Positions 1-6,109 are shown, numbered from the stretch's first letter. The stretch is 11,086 nt of DNA from Spirochaetaceae bacterium (GCA_031257135.1 JAIRPH010000127.1:1-11086); one strand, 5' to 3'. Notes: generated from the letters alone by a model not told the origin. A program made the numbers and translations.

Positions 1-35
1 CAGTACAGCAACTGCGTCAGCATCGCATTATTCAT
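1..35 (-). CDS. 5' end of an unidentified gene, running off the left edge
   Basis: Read on the minus strand, an ATG at 35 is preceded by a strong Shine-Dalgarno sequence GAGGAGGG with 7 bases between it and the start. The frame stays open to the window edge and gives MNNAMLTQLLY. The strength and spacing of the ribosome site are the whole case for a gene, and eleven residues are too few to name a family. If real, it is transcribed divergently from the ammonia-lyase at 221, and the two share the AT-rich spacer 36-220. Confidence 0.5.
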   Translation of the reverse strand, partial: MNNAMLTQLLY

Positions 36-120
36 GTATGTTCCCTCCTCAAATTTCATTTCACGCGCCGCTGAGGACGCGATGTTTAAACCTTACAACG
101 CCTTTCAGAAAAGATCAACG

Positions 121-162
121 AAAATATATATCATTGAAAAATAAAATATATATCATTGAAAA
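121..162. repeat. Exact 20-bp direct repeat with 22-bp period in the divergent spacer
   Basis: AAAATATATATCATTGAAAA occurs at 121-140 and again without mismatch at 143-162, separated by AT. The period of 22 bp is close to two helical turns, so both copies would face the same side of DNA. The pair lies between a divergent gene start at 35 and the lyase start at 221, where a regulator site would be expected. It is much more AT-rich than its surroundings. It could also be a slippage duplication; function is inferred. Confidence 0.6.
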
Positions 163-185
163 CAGCCGTATATTTCCGGCGGGAC

Positions 186-215
186 TTGCTTTTTTTCATA
201 TTTTGGCGTTATATG
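186..215 (+). promoter_or_regulatory. Candidate promoter of the ammonia-lyase gene
   Basis: TTGCTT (186-191) and TATATG (210-215) are spaced by 18 bp, only five bases before the ATG at 221. No Shine-Dalgarno sequence precedes that ATG, so transcription would start at or very near the start codon and give a leaderless or nearly leaderless mRNA. The -35 match is weak (3 of 6). Confidence 0.3.
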
Positions 216-220
216 AACCT

Positions 221-1744
221 ATGATTATTGGAGCGGAGCGGCTTACGATTGAGAAGCTGGTCAGCGCGGCGAAGGGGGAATGTCCGGTTCGGCTTTGGGA
301 TTCTCCGGAATTTGCGGCGAAGATTGACCGAGGAGCGGAGTTTCTCGATGAAGCTATTGCGGCGAAAGGCGGGATTTACGGCGTAACCACCGGCTACGGC
401 GATTCCTGTACCGAAACAGTGCCGTCTGACCATTACTATGACCTGCCGGTGCATCTGACCCGCTATCACGGGTGCGGTTTAGGCGAGTATTTCGACCCGG
501 AAACCGTAAGAGCGATTATGATTGTCCGGCTGAATACGCTGGCTCAAGGTTTTTCCGGGGTGAGTTTTGAACTTCTGCGGTATATCGCCTTTTTTCTTGA
601 GCATGACATTCTTCCGCTGATTCCGCAGGAAGGTTCTGTCGGCGCGTCAGGCGACCTGACGCCTCTATCGTATCTTGCAGGCGCGCTTATCGGCGAGCGG
701 GATGCGATATATCACGGAAGAGTCCGGTCTTCCGCCGAGGTTCTTGCGGAACTGGGAAAGCCGGTCTACCGGTTCCGCCCGAAAGAGGCGATAGCGATCA
801 TGAACGGCACCGCGGTAATGAACGCGGCATCAGCGGTCGCGTTTTCCCGAGCTGAGTATCTGGCTGATCTTTCCTGCCGGATTACCGCGATGAATTCCCT
901 CGCCCTCAAGGGGAACCGGTATCATTTTTACCCGCGGCTTTTCGAGGCGAAGCCTCACGCCGGACAGAATCGCGCGGCCGCCCTGATTCTCGCGGCTCTT
1001 GGGGGGCAGAACGCTTCTGACGCCGCTGAGGTTTTCCCGGAACGGATTCAGGATCAGTATTCGATACGGTGCGCGCCCCATATAATCGGGTTGTTTTACG
1101 ATGCCGCTGATATGCTTCGCCGGTTTATTGAAACGGAGATGAACAGCGCGAATGATAATCCGATTATCGATCCTGCAACCCGGTCGGTATATCACGGCGG
1201 ACATTTCTACGGCGGACACATCTGTTTCGCTATGGACGCTTTGAAAAACATCATTGCGAATCTTGCTGACCTTATAGATCGCCAGTTCGCGCTGGTCGTT
1301 GATAAAAAATTCAACCGGGGACTGCCTCCGAATCTTTCCGGAGCCGCTGAGGTTTCGTATAACCACGGCTTCAAAGCGGCGCAAATCGCCGCGTCCGCGT
1401 GGACAGCGGAAGCGTTGAAAAATACGATGCCCGCGTCGGTTTTTTCCCGCTCTACGGAATGTCATAATCAGGACAAGGTGAGCATGGGAACGATAGCCGC
1501 CAGAGACTGCCTGCGGGTTATCGAGCTTACGGGTCAGACCCTTTCCGCGGGGCTTCTTGGGGCGGCGCAGGCTCTGCATCTCAGGCTCAGGCAGGGCGAG
1601 CTTGCCGAAGCGTCGCTTGCAGGGCTTGCCGAGACCTATCGGCAGGTTTTCTCTTATTTCGCGCCTTTGGAAGAGGATCGTCCCCTTGAGAAGGACTTGC
1701 GTACAACGGCCGCGCTGATAGAACAGCGGTTCTTCAGCGTATGA
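221..1744 (+). CDS. Aromatic amino acid ammonia-lyase, MIO family (histidine/tyrosine/phenylalanine lyase type)
   Basis: Removes ammonia from an aromatic L-amino acid to give the trans-acrylate (urocanate, coumarate or cinnamate), probably as a cytoplasmic tetramer. With the start at 221 the protein has 507 residues and its active-site numbering matches Pseudomonas HutH: Tyr53, His83, the Ala142-Ser143-Gly144 triad that cyclises to MIO (GSVGASGDL), Asn195, Gln277, Tyr280, Arg283 and Phe329. That agreement rejects an in-frame ATG at 38, which would add 61 non-homologous residues. Two specificity positions differ from true histidine lyases: the Ser-His pair is Tyr82-His83 (LTRYHGCG), and the motif NQED is NQDK, replacing the HutH Glu414 with Gln417 as in tyrosine and phenylalanine lyases. 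No other hut gene is adjacent. Fold and chemistry are secure; the substrate is not, and an aryl-polyene-type or cinnamate-forming role is possible. Confidence 0.93.
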   Translation: MIIGAERLTIEKLVSAAKGECPVRLWDSPEFAAKIDRGAEFLDEAIAAKGGIYGVTTGYGDSCTETVPSDHYYDLPVHLTRYHGCGLGEYFDPETVRAIMIVRLNTLAQGFSGVSFELLRYIAFFLEHDILPLIPQEGSVGASGDLTPLSYLAGALIGERDAIYHGRVRSSAEVLAELGKPVYRFRPKEAIAIMNGTAVMNAASAVAFSRAEYLADLSCRITAMNSLALKGNRYHFYPRLFEAKPHAGQNRAAALILAALGGQNASDAAEVFPERIQDQYSIRCAPHIIGLFYDAADMLRRFIETEMNSANDNPIIDPATRSVYHGGHFYGGHICFAMDALKNIIANLADLIDRQFALVVDKKFNRGLPPNLSGAAEVSYNHGFKAAQIAASAWTAEALKNTMPASVFSRSTECHNQDKVSMGTIAARDCLRVIELTGQTLSAGLLGAAQALHLRLRQGELAEASLAGLAETYRQVFSYFAPLEEDRPLEKDLRTTAALIEQRFFSV

Positions 1745-1761
1745 TCGCTTGCGCTTTTTTT
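1736..1761 (+). terminator. Candidate rho-independent terminator of the ammonia-lyase gene
   Basis: AGCGTA (1736-1741) pairs with TGCGCT (1750-1755) in a 6-bp stem with one G-U pair and an 8-base loop, followed directly by a run of seven T (1755-1761). The stem contains the lyase stop codon. It is short, so termination may be incomplete. Confidence 0.42.
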
Positions 1762-1777
1762 CTGGTATAGGTATAGT
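1749..1777 (+). promoter_or_regulatory. Candidate promoter of the DUF1667-purD operon
   Basis: TTGCGC (1749-1754), 17 bp, then TATAGT (1772-1777); the start codon follows six bases later at 1784. There is an overlapping alternative, an extended -10 TGG-TATAGG at 1763-1771. Either choice leaves no room for a normal leader, and no Shine-Dalgarno sequence is present. The -35 sits inside the 3' arm of the upstream terminator hairpin. Confidence 0.4.
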
Positions 1778-1783
1778 AGCAAT

Positions 1784-2170
1784 ATGCGCGTTCTTACCTG
1801 TATTATTTGTCCGGTAGGCTGTTCTCTTAACGTTGAAGAGGGTTCGCCCGGATTCGACGGTTTTGCGCCCCTGACCGTTACCGGCAATAACTGTCCCCGG
1901 GGAGCGGTATACGCTCAAGAGGAAATCCGCGCGCCGAAACGGGTGGTAACGGCTACCTGCGCGCTTGAAGAAAGGGAAGGGACTTCGCTGTACGCGCCTC
2001 GGCGGGTTCCGGTAAAGACCCTCCTGCCCTGCCCTAAAGAGCGGATAGCCGATCTGTTGGCGGACTTGTATCGGCTCAGGCTGAAGCCGCCGATTAAATC
2101 CGGCGATCCGGTAATTGCCGACTGGCGGGAAACCGGTATAACCGTAGCCGCAACCCGTACCATCGGCTGA
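1784..2170 (+). CDS. DUF1667 family protein with conserved cysteine motif
   Basis: A 128-residue soluble protein of the DUF1667 family, recognised from its opening CIICPVGCSL (Cys6, Cys9, Cys13), the second block TGNNCPRG (Cys37), the YAQEEIRAPKRVVTAT stretch, the VPVKT motif and the C-terminal VAATRTIG. The CxxC-x3-C spacing followed by a fourth Cys suggests a bound metal or iron-sulfur cluster; this is inference. Members are usually encoded after an FAD-dependent glycerol-3-phosphate-dehydrogenase-like oxidoreductase and sometimes glycerol kinase. Neither is present here; the gene instead leads an operon with an unknown gene and purD. The start matches the family's usual N-terminus, lacks a Shine-Dalgarno sequence, and lies six bases after a promoter-like -10, so the message may be leaderless. 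The biochemical role of the family is not known to me. Confidence 0.85.
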   Translation: MRVLTCIICPVGCSLNVEEGSPGFDGFAPLTVTGNNCPRGAVYAQEEIRAPKRVVTATCALEEREGTSLYAPRRVPVKTLLPCPKERIADLLADLYRLRLKPPIKSGDPVIADWRETGITVAATRTIG

Positions 2171-2175
2171 CCGAT

Positions 2176-2616
2176 ATGGCAAAACGAAAAGACCCAGCGG
2201 ACTTCTGGCGGGAATATGAGGAACGCATCGGAGAACCGGTGTTGGCATATAATTTAGGACGCTATATCCGGGGCTGGGATGAACTAGATACGCCCTTATG
2301 GGGACTGCTTATCGTCTCTGGGGGCGGCTTCAGGTTTCATCATTTTCCGCATGAAAGCTGGCTGGAAGTTCTCTCGCGGACTACCTCCGGCGGAGAAGCC
2401 CCTAAAGAAAAACCTATCTTTATTCCCAAAGAACGGCTTATCGACGCGGAACTTAGGGTGGAAAAATCATGGTGGAAACAAATACTGATTGCTCAACCGC
2501 CGCTTTTGGCAGTCCGGTGCCTCGCCGAGTCCGGCAACGAAACCGCGGTACTGGCGGAAACTGAGCGGAAAGCCTCTGTATTAGTCCAGCGGCTTCGGGA
2601 GCTTATTAAAAAATGA
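2176..2616 (+). CDS. Hypothetical protein, 146 residues, unrecognised family
   Basis: I do not recognise this family. It begins five bases after the preceding stop codon and its TGA overlaps the ATG of purD in an ATGA junction, so it is translated as part of the operon, probably by coupling because no clear Shine-Dalgarno sequence precedes its ATG. The N-terminal 40 residues are polar with many aromatic residues (PADFWREYEERIG). Residues 41-125 alternate hydrophobic strands with turns (LWGLLIVSGGGFRF, IFIPKERLIDAEL, ILIAQPPLLAV), and the last 20 residues form an amphipathic helix. Strands followed by a C-terminal helix resemble a pleckstrin-homology-like fold; this is a guess from pattern only. 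There is no signal peptide or membrane segment. The tight packing argues that it is a real gene. Confidence 0.78.
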   Translation: MAKRKDPADFWREYEERIGEPVLAYNLGRYIRGWDELDTPLWGLLIVSGGGFRFHHFPHESWLEVLSRTTSGGEAPKEKPIFIPKERLIDAELRVEKSWWKQILIAQPPLLAVRCLAESGNETAVLAETERKASVLVQRLRELIKK

Positions 2617-3920
2617 ACATACTGATTATAGGTTCAGGCGGACGGGAACACGCGCTTGCGTGGAAGATAAGGCAGTCCTCCGCGTCTGTGAAAGTATACG
2701 TCGCCCCCGGAAACGGCGGCACCGCGGAAGAACCCAACTGCGAAAACATACCGGCCTGCGCCGATACCGTTTCCGCCGACGGACAAGAGGCTCTGCTTGC
2801 CTTTGCTCGGCGGGAGGAAATCCGGCTTACCATCGTCGGTCCTGAAGCGTCTTTGGCGGCGGGTATTGTCGATAGGTTCAGGGCTTCCGGTATGGCTATC
2901 GTCGGACCCGATAAGGCGGCGGCTCGGCTTGAGGCGAGCAAGTCCTTCGCGAAATCCTTTATGGAAAAATACGGAGTCCGATCCGCTCAAAGCAGGACTT
3001 TCTCGGATTACGGAGAAGCCCTCCGGTATACGGCGGAATACTTTCGGCGTTATCCGGCAGGAACTTCTTTGGTCGTCAAAGCCGACGGACTTGCCGCGGG
3101 GAAGGGAGTTGTCGTCGCCAAAGGCGCGGACGAAGCCGTTTCTGCATTAGGTTTTTTCATGCGGGACGGGTCCCTGGGAGAATCCGGCAAAAGGGTTGTA
3201 CTGGAAGATTTTCTGCCGGGACGAGAAGTTTCCGTGCTGGCCGCGGTAAGCGCGGCTCCGGGTAAACCGGGAATCATAGCTCCTTTTATTTCCGCCCGGG
3301 ATCACAAACGCCGGTTTGACGGCGATCAAGGTCCGAATACGGGAGGGATGGGAGCTATTGCGCCCGCGCCGGATTTTTCAGAGTCAGCGCGGCAGGATTT
3401 CAAAACCGCGATTCTGGAACCTACTCTGCGCGGCATGGAACAAGAAGGGCTTGATTACCGGGGTTTTATCTTCTTCGGGCTTATGGTGAACCATGATCGC
3501 TGTTACTTGCTGGAATACAATGTGCGCCTCGGGGATCCGGAAACGCAATCCCTCGTTCCGCTGATGGATTTCGATATTACGGAACTCTGCTCGCGTCTGC
3601 TGAACGGCGGACTGAAGGATTTTCCGCTTGCTTGGAAACGGGGCGCGGTATGCGCTCCCGCCGCGGTAGCGGCCGGGTATCCGGGGAACTGCCGCAGAGG
3701 AGACGAAATTACGATACGCTCCCAAGAATTCGCTCAAACCGGCGCGCTGATTTTCTTTGCCGGCGCGGAGTCAGCCGGAGGCAAACGCTACACCGCCGGA
3801 GGCAGAGTGCTTACCGTATCCGCTCTGGGCGCAGACCCGCGGGACGCCAAGGAACGGGCGTACAAAGCCTTGCGCTCAATCAGTTTTGAAGGCATGGATT
3901 ATAGAAAAGACATCGGTTAA
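2613..3920 (+). CDS. purD: Phosphoribosylamine--glycine ligase (GAR synthetase)
   Basis: Second step of de novo purine synthesis: ATP-dependent joining of glycine to 5-phosphoribosylamine to give glycinamide ribonucleotide, in the cytoplasm. The 435 residues match the usual length of monofunctional PurD. Visible landmarks in order: N-terminal IIGSGGREHALAWK (5-18), GPEASLAAGIVD (76-87), the ATP-grasp segment VVKADGLAAGKGVVVA (154-169), DHKRRFDGDQGPNTGGMGA (230-248), EYNVRLGDPETQ (301-312, family signature) and the C-terminal GGRVLTV block near 393. No active segment is missing. The start overlaps the previous stop (ATGA). It is the only purine gene in the window. It ends tail to tail with rhaM, overlapping it by four bases, with no terminator visible between them. 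Confidence 0.97.
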   Translation: MNILIIGSGGREHALAWKIRQSSASVKVYVAPGNGGTAEEPNCENIPACADTVSADGQEALLAFARREEIRLTIVGPEASLAAGIVDRFRASGMAIVGPDKAAARLEASKSFAKSFMEKYGVRSAQSRTFSDYGEALRYTAEYFRRYPAGTSLVVKADGLAAGKGVVVAKGADEAVSALGFFMRDGSLGESGKRVVLEDFLPGREVSVLAAVSAAPGKPGIIAPFISARDHKRRFDGDQGPNTGGMGAIAPAPDFSESARQDFKTAILEPTLRGMEQEGLDYRGFIFFGLMVNHDRCYLLEYNVRLGDPETQSLVPLMDFDITELCSRLLNGGLKDFPLAWKRGAVCAPAAVAAGYPGNCRRGDEITIRSQEFAQTGALIFFAGAESAGGKRYTAGGRVLTVSALGADPRDAKERAYKALRSISFEGMDYRKDIG

Positions 3921-4231
3921 TCCATGTGAAACATTTCTTCTAAGGCGTCGCTTACCGGCGATTCGTCAGGGTTAGTATCCATAAGGTCTTTCATGGAATG
4001 CCACCATTTTTTTACGATTTCTTTGCCCGGCAATTCAGCGTCTGAGGCGTCGTCTGCAAGGTATTGAAAGGCAAAGAGGGTATGGGTTTTCGGATCGAGA
4101 TAGATCGAATAATCCGAGACTCCGGCTTTGCGGAGTTCCGCTTTGAGTTCGGGCCATATTTCGTCATGGCGTTTTTTGTATGCTTGTTCGCACCCCGGGC
4201 GCAGGCGCATGGCGAAGGCGTTTCGTTTCAT
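3917..4231 (-). CDS. rhaM: L-rhamnose mutarotase
   Basis: Interconverts the alpha and beta anomers of L-rhamnose. The protein has 104 residues, the same as the E. coli enzyme, and opens MKRNAFAMRLRPG. Functional residues fall at identical numbers: His22 (KKRHDEIWPEL), Tyr41 (SDYSIYLD) and the Trp76-Trp77 pair (KKWWHSM); the C-terminal NPDESPVSDALEEMFH block is also typical. Two ATG codons are adjacent (4234 and 4231). The second is preferred, because the Shine-Dalgarno GGAGG lies only one base from the first and because it restores the family numbering. The gene is last in the ter operon, and its ribosome site is built on the stop codon of the upstream terD. No rhamnose isomerase, kinase or aldolase is present, so its job in this operon is unexplained; it may act on a related sugar or in polysaccharide metabolism. 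Confidence 0.92.
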   Translation of the reverse strand: MKRNAFAMRLRPGCEQAYKKRHDEIWPELKAELRKAGVSDYSIYLDPKTHTLFAFQYLADDASDAELPGKEIVKKWWHSMKDLMDTNPDESPVSDALEEMFHMD

Positions 4232-4240
4232 CATACCTCC

Positions 4241-4828
4241 TTAGGCGGCATCGATTCCGAAACTGCGGCAGAGCGCGGCAAGGCCTCCGCTGTAGCCTGA
4301 ACCGACGGCGTTGAATTTCCAGTCATCGCCGTGCCGATAAATCTCGCATACCACCAAAGCGGTTTCGGTTGAGAAATCCTCTCCTAAATCGAAGCGCAGA
4401 ACTTCTTCGCCGGATAAGTCTTTCTCGTCAGCTATTTTTGCAACCCGCACATACGCATTGGAGACCTGTCCGAAATTCTGTCTCCGGGCTTCCGCGTCGT
4501 AGATGGTGACGGTAATTGCTATCTTTGAGACCTCAGCCGGCACTTTGGTAAAGTTAATAATAATTTTTTCATCGTCGCCGTCGCCGGCTCCGGTGCGGTT
4601 ATCGCCTGTGTGGATTACCGCGCCGTTGCGGCTTTTGAGGTTGCTGTAAAAGATAAAGTCCTCCTCCCGGCTTGCTTTGCCGTCTGATCCCAGCAAAAAC
4701 GCCGACGCGTCCAGATCGAAATCCGCGCCTCCGTCGAACCGCTTAACATCCCAGCCTAGACCGATCAACGCCAGGGTTAAGGATTTTTCAAGGTTTACCC
4801 GCTGTCCTTTGGTAAGATTGACGCCCAT
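4241..4828 (-). CDS. terD: TerD family protein (tellurium resistance / calcium-binding), copy 1
   Basis: A 195-residue TerD-domain protein, the usual single-domain length. It opens MGVNLTKGQRVNLEKS, followed by GLGWD (23-27), the acidic DLDASAFLL (38-46), GDNRTGAGDGDDEKI (75-89) and the closing EIYRHGDDWKFNAVGSGY. In characterised TerD proteins the two acidic clusters bind calcium, and both are intact here. The family is linked to tellurite, oxidative and phage stress, with no proven enzymatic activity. A Shine-Dalgarno AAGGAGG sits four bases before the ATG, overlapping the stop of the second terD gene. The protein is clearly paralogous to that neighbour (shared GDN-TG-GDGDDE and EIYR-WKFNA). 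It is probably cytoplasmic; there is no signal peptide. Confidence 0.94.
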   Translation of the reverse strand: MGVNLTKGQRVNLEKSLTLALIGLGWDVKRFDGGADFDLDASAFLLGSDGKASREEDFIFYSNLKSRNGAVIHTGDNRTGAGDGDDEKIIINFTKVPAEVSKIAITVTIYDAEARRQNFGQVSNAYVRVAKIADEKDLSGEEVLRFDLGEDFSTETALVVCEIYRHGDDWKFNAVGSGYSGGLAALCRSFGIDAA

Positions 4829-4837
4829 TATTCCTCC

Positions 4838-5413
4838 TTAGCTATATCGCGCGACTAACGCGCTTAACCGTGCGTCTTGGGTCGGGTGTCCCAAGGCGTT
4901 AAACTTCCACAAGCCCTCTTTCCGGTATATTTCCCCGAAGATCAGGGCGGTCATGCCGTCGTAGTTCTCGGAGAGGCGGTACCTGAGCATTTCCTTCCGG
5001 TTTTCAGCGTCCACGATGCGGATGAAGGCGTTTTGTATCATGCCGAAATGCTGGTTCCGCTCTTTCGCCTGATAAATATTCACCGTAAATATGATTTTCT
5101 CGTATTGAGCGGGCATTTCCGATAGGTTTACCAATATCTGTTCATCGTCGCCGTCGCCGTCGCCGGTCAGGTTATCCCCCGTATGCTGGACCGCATGAGA
5201 GGGATGCTTCAAATTACCGAAATAGACCGTATCTTCCCGGCAGGTGATTTTCCCGTTCGCGCCGCAGAGAATGGCGGAAGCGTCGCAGTCTATGGGAGGC
5301 GCGCCCCGGCGGACGGACTTGTCCCAGCCGAGTCCCACGATAACCCGCCGCAAAACGCCGCCGTCTTCTTTCAAGAGATTGACCCGCTGTCCTTTTTGCA
5401 GATTTACCGGCAT
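4838..5413 (-). CDS. terD: TerD family protein (tellurium resistance / calcium-binding), copy 2
   Basis: A 191-residue TerD protein beginning MPVNLQKGQRVNLLKE. The frame is open upstream to an ATG at 5545, but that extension lacks family similarity and overlaps the upstream gene. The ATG at 5413 has a Shine-Dalgarno AAGGAAG nearby and gives the family N-terminus. Motifs: GLGWDKS (27-33), the acidic IDCDASAIL (41-49), where the usual Leu between the aspartates is Cys, GDNLTGDGDGDDEQI (79-93) and EIYRKEGLWKFNALG near the end. Both predicted calcium-binding clusters are intact. Relative to copy 1 the protein is richer in cysteine (Cys43, Cys50, Cys58). It lies between the terA-like gene (10-base gap) and copy 1 (9-base gap), so the three are surely cotranscribed. 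Confidence 0.94.
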   Translation of the reverse strand: MPVNLQKGQRVNLLKEDGGVLRRVIVGLGWDKSVRRGAPPIDCDASAILCGANGKITCREDTVYFGNLKHPSHAVQHTGDNLTGDGDGDDEQILVNLSEMPAQYEKIIFTVNIYQAKERNQHFGMIQNAFIRIVDAENRKEMLRYRLSENYDGMTALIFGEIYRKEGLWKFNALGHPTQDARLSALVARYS

Positions 5414-5423
5414 CCGTTCTTCC

Positions 5424-6029
5424 TTAATCTTTTCTGCCTTCAGACCAGCGCATACCCCAGCCGAAGGCTCGGTCAAGCGCGGACTGATCGTCAAAAAACT
5501 GTAGAATTTTTTCAACCGAAAAGGTTTCATTGTTGGCGTTTTCAAAAAGCGTAATAGCGCACAAACTTTTTAGAGAACCGTATTCGTCCAAGTGAACTGC
5601 CACCGCTTCGCTTCCCGGATACTTCACGGTGACCGTTCCATCTGCCTGTTGCCAGTTCGCGGCTCCTTCGTAGATAAACGCGTACACCAGAATCCGCTTG
5701 AATTGGGCGATCTTGCCGCCGTTGATCCGCAGGTTTTCGCCTTCCGCGTCCGCGCCGGTTCGGTCGTCCTTGTCCAGCGCGATATACGGCGGACCATCGT
5801 AATTGCCGAAGGCCTTGCCTAAGGCTTGAACACAGCCTTTTGTACCGTCCGCAAGCTCGTAAAGACAGCCTAAATCCAAATCAATGCTTTTCGGTTTGAG
5901 CAGAGCCGACAAAAATCCTTTTCTAGGCTCTCCCTGATTCCAATTCAGATTGATAATGATCTCCCCCAACGAAGCCCCGGATTTCTTCTCAAGACTGATT
6001 TTCTGCCCTTTTTTTAGTTCAACTGCCAC
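5424..6029 (-). CDS. TerA-like protein with TerD-type domain, GTG start
   Basis: A 201-residue member of the TerD superfamily, closest by motif to TerA: IDLDLGCLYEL (49-59) and DKDDRTGADAEGENLRING (86-104) replace the DLDAS and GDN-GDGDDE motifs of TerD. E. coli-type TerA is much longer, so this is a single-domain form. I choose the GTG at 6029: AAGGAG (6041-6036) lies six bases before it, and the product starts MAVELKKGQK like its paralogs. An ATG at 6044 in the same frame has only an A run upstream and adds five residues that encode the Shine-Dalgarno sequence itself. It is the first gene of the ter operon. The C-terminus (QSALDRAFGWGMRWSEG) is typical of this subgroup. No TerB, TerC, TerZ or TerF gene is nearby. 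Confidence 0.88.
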   Translation of the reverse strand: MAVELKKGQKISLEKKSGASLGEIIINLNWNQGEPRKGFLSALLKPKSIDLDLGCLYELADGTKGCVQALGKAFGNYDGPPYIALDKDDRTGADAEGENLRINGGKIAQFKRILVYAFIYEGAANWQQADGTVTVKYPGSEAVAVHLDEYGSLKSLCAITLFENANNETFSVEKILQFFDDQSALDRAFGWGMRWSEGRKD

Positions 6030-6035
6030 AGAATA

Positions 6036-6041
6036 CTCCTT
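6036..6041 (-). promoter_or_regulatory. Ribosome-binding site deciding the GTG start of the terA-like gene
   Basis: On the minus strand AAGGAG is followed by six bases and GTG at 6029. The competing ATG at 6044 overlaps the region just upstream and has no purine-rich site of its own. Confidence 0.75.
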
Positions 6042-6047
6042 CATTTT

Positions 6048-6067
6048 TTATGCTTACTTGAGCATAA
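6048..6067. promoter_or_regulatory. Inverted repeat (candidate operator) over the ter operon -10
   Basis: TTATGCT (6048-6054) and AGCATAA (6061-6067) are perfect 7-bp inverted arms with a 6-bp spacer. They cover the proposed -10 and transcription start of the ter operon, the classic place for a repressor. No regulator gene is in the window. The alternative is a 5' hairpin in the leader RNA. Confidence 0.5.
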
Positions 6068-6089
6068 CCCATACAGCGGATTTGTACAA
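6061..6089 (-). promoter_or_regulatory. Candidate promoter of the terA-terD-terD-rhaM operon
   Basis: Minus strand: TTGTAC (6089-6084), 17 bp, TATGCT (6066-6061). The match to the sigma-70 consensus is moderate in the -10 and weak in the -35. The start would fall near 6054, leaving a leader that contains the AAGGAG site. The -35 lies in the 8-bp palindrome TTGTACAA (6082-6089). Confidence 0.4.
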
Positions 6090-6109
6090 TACATAGTAAG
6101 CGCGATATA

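Noticed and set aside
38..220. N-terminal extension of the ammonia-lyase from an ATG at 38
   Set aside because: It adds 61 residues with no family similarity, translated from the AT-rich repeat region; starting at 221 reproduces HutH active-site numbering exactly.
830..2248. Long minus-strand open frame of 472 residues opposite the lyase and DUF1667 genes
   Set aside because: It lies antisense to two clear genes, crosses their boundary and the intergenic terminator/promoter, is rich in Arg/Pro/Gly as expected of an antisense shadow, and shows no domain.
5414..5545. Upstream in-frame ATG for the second terD
   Set aside because: The extension overlaps the terA-like gene, lacks TerD similarity, and the ATG at 5413 has a well-placed ribosome site.
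6030..6044. ATG at 6044 as start of the terA-like gene
   Set aside because: The five extra codons contain the AAGGAG ribosome site for the GTG at 6029, whose product matches the family N-terminus.
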